A DNA stretch of 64,000 nt, taken from JARYMI01 sp037444845 (GTDB lineage: Bacteria; Acidobacteriota; Aminicenantia; Aminicenantales; UBA8522). Within the stretch, counting starts at the first letter, position 1. The number at the start of each line of letters is the position of its first letter. The translations under genes and the position numbers were made by a program. Location of the stretch: positions 1-64,000 of the forward strand of contig JBBILQ010000001.1 in assembly GCA_037444845.1 (NCBI GenBank), written 5' to 3'. Shown here piece by piece: positions 59,686-64,000 of the stretch. Under the pieces are notes generated by a model. That model did not search any database and had not been told where the DNA came from. It saw only the letters and a program-made list of their open reading frames with translations.

Positions 59686-61737
59686 ATGACGCGCGGGATG
59701 TCGGTTTTTCTTTCTGTTGGCCTCGGCCTTGGCATCGCCTGTGCGGCGGCCTGGGCTGCAGATATTTCTTTTAGCCAGTATCATAAACCCGAAGAAGTCA
59801 ACGCCCTGCTCAAGTCCCTGGCTTCACAGAAGCGGCAACTGGCCAGGTTCATCAGCCTGGGTAAATCGAGCGCCGGCACAGAAATCGCAGCGCTCCGGCT
59901 GGCTGCTCAGCCCAAGGGTAGCACAGACCCGGATTCCCGGCCGGCGGTGTTCATCTCCGCCAACCTGGAGGGCATTCACCTGGTCGGAACCGAAGCCGCC
60001 TTGAAGCTGGCCGAAAAGTTGATCAAAGGTTATGGCTCCGATAAGTTGGTCACCGGGCTGTTAGATACAAGAACAATATATGTGGCGCCGCTCCTCAACC
60101 CGGACGCAGCGCAAGCCTATTTCTCTTCGCCACGCTTTGAGAAGGTGACGAACAGCCGGCCCATCGACGACGACCTGGATATGAAGACTGACGAGGACGG
60201 TCCGGATGACCTGAACAACGACGGCCTGATCACCCAGATGCGGGTCAAGGACCCCGAGGGAAAATGGATTGCCGACCCGGCCGAGCCCAGGCTCATGCGC
60301 CTCGCTGACCCGAAAAAGGGGGAGAAAGGTGTCTATACGCTTTACACGGAAGGCCTGGATAATGACAGCGACGGCGAGTTCAATGAGGACCCGCCGGGCG
60401 GAGTCGCCATCAACCGCAATTTCCCTCATGATTTCGAGTACAATACACGGATCGCGGGACTGTGGCCAGTCTCTGAAGAAGAAACGCTGGCCCTGGTCAG
60501 GTTTCTTGTTACGCATCGCCATATCGCTATGGTCCTGAACTTTTCTACTGAGAACACCATCCTTAATCTGCAGCAGACAGGACAGGCCCGGGCGGGCGCA
60601 GACAGAGTCAGAGTCCCTCGCCAGTTTGCTTCCTTCCTCGGCCTCGAACCCGACCAGGAATACACCCTCAAGGAGATTGCCGAAGCAGCAAGAGCCTCGG
60701 GCATGGGAGGCGGCATGGAAATCACCGAAGACATGGTGGCCTCTTTCCTCGGGTTGGGCCCGGCCGTGACCATCGACCGCCAGGACATGCCCTTTCTCGA
60801 GGCGATCCAGAAGGAATATAAGGACGCGCTCAAAGAGGCCAAAGTCGATTATCCAGAAAAAAGGGCTAAGGGCGTGGGCAAGGGCTCTTTTGTCGCCTAC
60901 TGCTATTATCAGTACGGCGTTCCTGTCTTCTCTGTCGATTTATGGTCGGTGCCAGAGCCGAAAAAGGAACCGGCCAAGGACGCCCTCACAGAGGAAAAGT
61001 TGAAATCTATGTCCTCCGAAGAGTTCCTGGCGCTCGGAGAGGACAGGATTTCGGCTTTCCTCAAAGAGCAGGGAGCTCCGCCGAATTTCAGCGCCGAGAT
61101 GCTCATCAAAATGGTCAAGTCCGGCCAGGTAACGCCGCCGCGGATGGCCGATATGATGGCAAAAATGCCCCGGCGGCCCCAACCAGATGGCGATGAGCAC
61201 CCGGACCTCTACATCCTGAAATGGGCCGACGAAGCCTGGAAAGGCAAGGGCTTTGTGCCCTGGACGCCGTTTAAGCACCCGACCTTAGGAGAAGTGGAAA
61301 TTGGCGGGTTTATTCCCCTCCTTAAGATTAATCCTGCGCCCGAAGAGATGGAAAAGACGCTCGCGGTCCATGCTGATTTTTACGTCAGACTGATGACAAA
61401 ACTTCCTGAGCTTCAGGTTCGGGAGGCAAAGGTCGAGGCTCTTAGCCAGGAGCTTTACCAGGTTACGGTCTTCCTGACCAATGAGGGCTGGTTCCCGACG
61501 TCTACTGCCCAGGGCCAGCGGGCCCAAACTGCCTGGCCGATTAGAGTGACTCTGAAAACGGAACCGGGGCAAAGCGTCTTTTCAGGACGACCTGTCGAGA
61601 CAATTCCTTTTCTCGGCGGGAGTGGCGGCACCAAAAAAGTAGAATGGACAGTCAGGGGAAAGAAAGGCTCCCGCCTGACCGTTACCGCGGGCTCGCCGAA
61701 GTTAGGCACGGTCACGGCGACGATTATCCTGGAGTAA
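59686..61737 (+). CDS. M14 carboxypeptidase paralogue with altered zinc ligands (predicted inactive)
   Basis: A 683-residue exported M14-fold protein. AAGGAGG precedes ATG 59686 and a signal peptide (VFLSVGLGLGIACAAAWA) follows. Compared with the next gene, the zinc motif HGNE is replaced by EGIH (E95, H98; the His and Glu positions are exchanged), the third-ligand His in NFH is serine (NFST, S287), and the catalytic Glu in SNELDM is Asp (SVDLWS, D418). Acidic calcium-like loops are present (DLDMKTDEDGPDDLNNDG, LDNDSDGEFNED), and a helical insertion of about 100 residues lies at 305-400. Probably a pseudopeptidase or a protein with a different metal site. Confidence 0.85.
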   Translation: MTRGMSVFLSVGLGLGIACAAAWAADISFSQYHKPEEVNALLKSLASQKRQLARFISLGKSSAGTEIAALRLAAQPKGSTDPDSRPAVFISANLEGIHLVGTEAALKLAEKLIKGYGSDKLVTGLLDTRTIYVAPLLNPDAAQAYFSSPRFEKVTNSRPIDDDLDMKTDEDGPDDLNNDGLITQMRVKDPEGKWIADPAEPRLMRLADPKKGEKGVYTLYTEGLDNDSDGEFNEDPPGGVAINRNFPHDFEYNTRIAGLWPVSEEETLALVRFLVTHRHIAMVLNFSTENTILNLQQTGQARAGADRVRVPRQFASFLGLEPDQEYTLKEIAEAARASGMGGGMEITEDMVASFLGLGPAVTIDRQDMPFLEAIQKEYKDALKEAKVDYPEKRAKGVGKGSFVAYCYYQYGVPVFSVDLWSVPEPKKEPAKDALTEEKLKSMSSEEFLALGEDRISAFLKEQGAPPNFSAEMLIKMVKSGQVTPPRMADMMAKMPRRPQPDGDEHPDLYILKWADEAWKGKGFVPWTPFKHPTLGEVEIGGFIPLLKINPAPEEMEKTLAVHADFYVRLMTKLPELQVREAKVEALSQELYQVTVFLTNEGWFPTSTAQGQRAQTAWPIRVTLKTEPGQSVFSGRPVETIPFLGGSGGTKKVEWTVRGKKGSRLTVTAGSPKLGTVTATIILE

Positions 61738-61749
61738 GAGGAGGAAACG

Positions 61750-63519
61750 ATGCGTAGAATCGTTAAAAAGATATCAGACCTTCTCGTCATCATGGTTTTC
61801 CTGGCCGGTCTCGGGCCGGGAAATCTTTTTTCAGCGGAGGTTGAGCTTTCCTTCGACCGTTTCTACGACCATGCAGAGCTTACGCGCGCTCTCAAAACCC
61901 TGCAGGGCGCTTACCCCGAACTCATGACCCTTAAGTCCATCGGCAAATCTTTCCAGGGAAGGGACATCTGGGTAGCGGTCCTGACCAACCCCCGCACTGG
62001 CCCGGCAGAGCGCAAACCCGGCTACTACATCGACGGCAACATCCACGGCAACGAAATCCAGGGAGCGGAGGTCGCCCTTTACGCCGTCTCGTATCTCCTG
62101 AAAAACCAAGGAAAAACCGAGCTGGCCACGCGCCTTCTTGATGAAAGGGTTTTTTACGTTGTTCCCACCATGAACCCGGACGGCCGCGATTACTACATCA
62201 ACCAGGCCTCTGACCCGAACTCGCCGCGTTCCGGGCTCATGCCCTACGATTCCGACCGGGATGGCCTCGCCGATGAGGACGGGCCCGAAGACCTGGACGG
62301 CGACGGCTCGATCACGATGATGCGCAAGAAAGACCCGAACGGCACGCACAAGCCCCATCCGGAAGACCCCCGCATCCTCCTCCCCGTCAAACCCGGGGAA
62401 AAAGGGGAATACATCCTGCTTGGCCAGGAAGGGATCGACAATGACGGCGACGGCCTCATCAACGAAGATGGCCTGGGCGGCTATGACATGAACCGCAACT
62501 ACGGCTACAACTGGCAGCCGGCTTACGTCCAGCGGGGAGCCGGAGACTATCCCTTCTGTTTTCCAGAGACCCAGGCAGTCCGCGATTTTCTGTTAGCCCA
62601 TCCGAACATCGCCGGCGCCCAGAATTTCCACAATTTCGGAGGCATGATCCTGCGCGGCCCGGGCGCGAAGAACATGGGCGAATACAACCCCGCCGACAGG
62701 CGCGTTTATGATACGATCGGGAAAAAGGGCGAAAAAATCCTGCCCGGTTACCGGTATTTAACCGTTTATAAAGATATGTACACGGTTTACGGCGGGAGCA
62801 TCGATTACCTCTATTGCGTCCTGGGCATTTTCACGTTTTCCAACGAGCTCGACATGGACCCGCTGGCAGAGCAGAGGCAGCGCGGTGGAAGGGGCGGCGA
62901 AGAGGAGGATGAGGACGTCATGGCCATGCTCTTTCGGGAAGGAAGGCTGGAGGAAATGGTCTACCATGATCTGGTCCTCCTGGGCGAGCAGTTCAGCGAG
63001 TGGAAGCCTTACCAGCATCCTCTTTACGGAGAAATCGAGATCGGCGGCGTCAAGAAGTTCGCCCGCCGCGTCCCTCCCCTCTTCAAGCTGGCAGAAACCT
63101 GCCACCGCAACGCTGCCTTCTGCCTCTACCACGCCGACCAGCTGGCCCGTCTGGAAATTGAAAAAACAGAAGTGACCAGGCTAAAAGATGACCTTTATCA
63201 AGTCGACGTAACAGTAGCCAACAGCAGGCCGACGCCCTCGATGTCTGTCGTGGCGGCCCAGAACAAGCTTCATCGTGCCGACCAGTTCAAGGTTACAGGC
63301 TCCAAAGTTGAGCTTGTCGCCGCCGGTCAGATTGTGGACAGATTTCGCGGCCTCACAAGAAAAATAAAAACCCGGGATAATGCCTTTTGGGTGGAAAGCG
63401 GCGTACCCGGATTCGGGCGTCTGGAATTCCGGCTTCTCCTAAATGGCCAGGGTCAGGTTGAGCTTGTTTTTAACTCCTTAAAGGGAGGCTATAAAACGAA
63501 ATCGCTTACCCTGAAATAA
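61750..63519 (+). CDS. Exported M14 zinc carboxypeptidase
   Basis: A 589-residue peptidase. Signal peptide (LLVIMVFLAGLGPGNLFSA), then the M14 domain with an intact site: HxxE in DGNIHGNEIQGAE (H99, E102), third ligand H294 in QNFHNFGGM, and the general base Glu366 in FSNELDM. Two Asp-rich loops (DSDRDGLADEDGPEDLDGDG, IDNDGDGLINEDG) look like calcium sites, and NRNYGYNW supplies the substrate-binding Asn-Arg. A beta-rich C-terminal domain (about 465-589) follows. It removes C-terminal residues from peptides outside the cytoplasm. It starts 12 nt after the preceding paralogue, so the two are co-transcribed. Confidence 0.92.
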   Translation: MRRIVKKISDLLVIMVFLAGLGPGNLFSAEVELSFDRFYDHAELTRALKTLQGAYPELMTLKSIGKSFQGRDIWVAVLTNPRTGPAERKPGYYIDGNIHGNEIQGAEVALYAVSYLLKNQGKTELATRLLDERVFYVVPTMNPDGRDYYINQASDPNSPRSGLMPYDSDRDGLADEDGPEDLDGDGSITMMRKKDPNGTHKPHPEDPRILLPVKPGEKGEYILLGQEGIDNDGDGLINEDGLGGYDMNRNYGYNWQPAYVQRGAGDYPFCFPETQAVRDFLLAHPNIAGAQNFHNFGGMILRGPGAKNMGEYNPADRRVYDTIGKKGEKILPGYRYLTVYKDMYTVYGGSIDYLYCVLGIFTFSNELDMDPLAEQRQRGGRGGEEEDEDVMAMLFREGRLEEMVYHDLVLLGEQFSEWKPYQHPLYGEIEIGGVKKFARRVPPLFKLAETCHRNAAFCLYHADQLARLEIEKTEVTRLKDDLYQVDVTVANSRPTPSMSVVAAQNKLHRADQFKVTGSKVELVAAGQIVDRFRGLTRKIKTRDNAFWVESGVPGFGRLEFRLLLNGQGQVELVFNSLKGGYKTKSLTLK

Positions 63520-63584
63520 AGAGAGCTTGGCCGTGATTTCTTTATGCTTTTCGAGAGAAGCCATTTTTTCTTCCGAAGAGACGG

Positions 63585-64000
63585 CTACGCCCAACCCCAT
63601 GTTTCCCGATAAGCGGGTACATCAACATTCCAGCCCTTCTGTCTCACGATAACATCCATAAGGCTCTGAGAGACGTTTTTTTCTCCGTGAGTCAGGAAGA
63701 CCTGAGGGTAAGGGATGGTGAAATTGCCCAGCCATTTGAGAAGGCCCGTTCTGCCGGCGTGGCCTGAGAAACCCTGGATTTGCCTGACTTGAGCCCTAAC
63801 CGGATGCTGCTGGCCGAAGATCCGCACTTCCGGCTGGCCATCCAGGATCTGCCTTCCGAGCGTTCCTGTAGCCTGGTATCCAACAAACAGGATGGTCGGC
63901 TCAGGCCGTGAGATATTCTGGACCAGGTGATGTTTGATCCGGCCAGCCGTGCACATGCCTGAGCCGGCCATGATCAGGCAGGGACGGCGGAAGGAATTAA
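63585..64000 (-). CDS. Metallo-beta-lactamase/beta-CASP RNA-processing protein (partial)
   Basis: The C-terminal 138 codons of a gene continuing past the window end. Family blocks visible: IMAGSGMCTAGRIKHHL, ILFVGYQATGTLGRQILDG, RIFGQQHPVRAQVRQIQGFSGHAGRTGLLKWL and QVFLTHGEKN. They match the YSH1/CPSF-type beta-CASP nucleases, which cleave RNA. The usual SAHAD motif reads SGHAG here: the His is kept and the Asp is replaced by Gly. No function-specific claim can be made from a fragment. Convergent with the M14 genes; 65 nt between the stops, without a clear terminator. Confidence 0.85.
   Translation of the reverse strand, partial: NSFRRPCLIMAGSGMCTAGRIKHHLVQNISRPEPTILFVGYQATGTLGRQILDGQPEVRIFGQQHPVRAQVRQIQGFSGHAGRTGLLKWLGNFTIPYPQVFLTHGEKNVSQSLMDVIVRQKGWNVDVPAYRETWGWA

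Overview
The window reads as a gene-dense chromosomal segment from a Gram-negative-type heterotrophic bacterium. Acidobacteriota or Candidatus Aminicenantes is my best guess. That rests on the mix of genes: secreted sortilin-like propellers beside M14 carboxypeptidases, DUF5107-TPR proteins, a 6-bladed propeller protein, SGLT-type symporters and corrinoid methyltransferases. No 16S gene is present, so the taxonomy is inference. Most genes look moderately GC-rich. Three blocks look more AT-rich by eye: 29.8-32.0 kb (parAB and the start of a permease), 43.3-46.6 kb (DUF5107-TPR) and 51.4-56.4 kb (two GT-C glycosyltransferases).

Layout. 0-5.5 kb: yraN-cysS, divergent from a split lysine-catabolism pair (LOR and saccharopine dehydrogenase) and a MEMO-family gene. 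5.5-17.3 kb: hrcA-grpE-dnaK-dnaJ, rsmE, a zinc-ribbon Ser/Thr kinase, ilvE, a pilT-type ATPase, alaS and a lytic transglycosylase. 17.3-20.2 kb, minus strand: a broken diacylglycerol-kinase-like gene, two membrane proteins and a GT87-like transferase. 20.4-29.6 kb: a trypsin-fold/TPR protein lacking its catalytic serine, tRNA-Leu(UAG), then tig-clpP-clpX-lon-rho. 29.6-31.9 kb: rho terminator, first copy of a 154-bp inverted-repeat element, parB-parA with a perfect 22-bp palindrome upstream. 31.9-36.3 kb: a permease, a propeller protein, and a secreted HExxH metallopeptidase gene split by the second, identical copy of the element. 36.5-43.1 kb: SGLT symporter, ferredoxin and Crp/Fnr regulator with a TTGAC-N4-GTCAA box, a DDAH-like enzyme and a large transglutaminase-like protein. 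43.3-51.4 kb: DUF5107-TPR, a PEBP-like protein, and a three-gene corrinoid methyltransfer module (reductive activase, corrinoid protein, non-pyrrolysine MttB homologue). 51.5-56.4 kb: two GT-C glycosyltransferases. 56.4-63.5 kb: a sortilin-like propeller divergent from two M14 paralogues, one with rearranged and missing zinc ligands. The end holds a partial beta-CASP metallo-beta-lactamase.

Working together: two proteostasis clusters (HrcA/GrpE/DnaK/DnaJ and trigger factor/ClpP/ClpX/Lon) lie within 24 kb. Exported proteins (M14 pair, sortilin-like propeller, HExxH peptidase, transglutaminase-like, transglycosylase) with an amino-acid permease, a symporter and lysine/branched-chain amino-acid enzymes suggest a peptide- and amino-acid-using lifestyle.

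The strongest unusual signals are: (1) an identical 154-bp MITE-like element, one copy of which cleanly splits a metallopeptidase gene; (2) two predicted pseudoenzymes, an S1 fold with Ser to Asn and an M14 with HxxE turned to ExxH plus His to Ser; (3) a DnaK without its C-terminal lid; (4) several promoters whose -10 box lies only 8-15 nt from the start codon, predicting near-leaderless mRNAs; (5) the long palindrome upstream of parAB.
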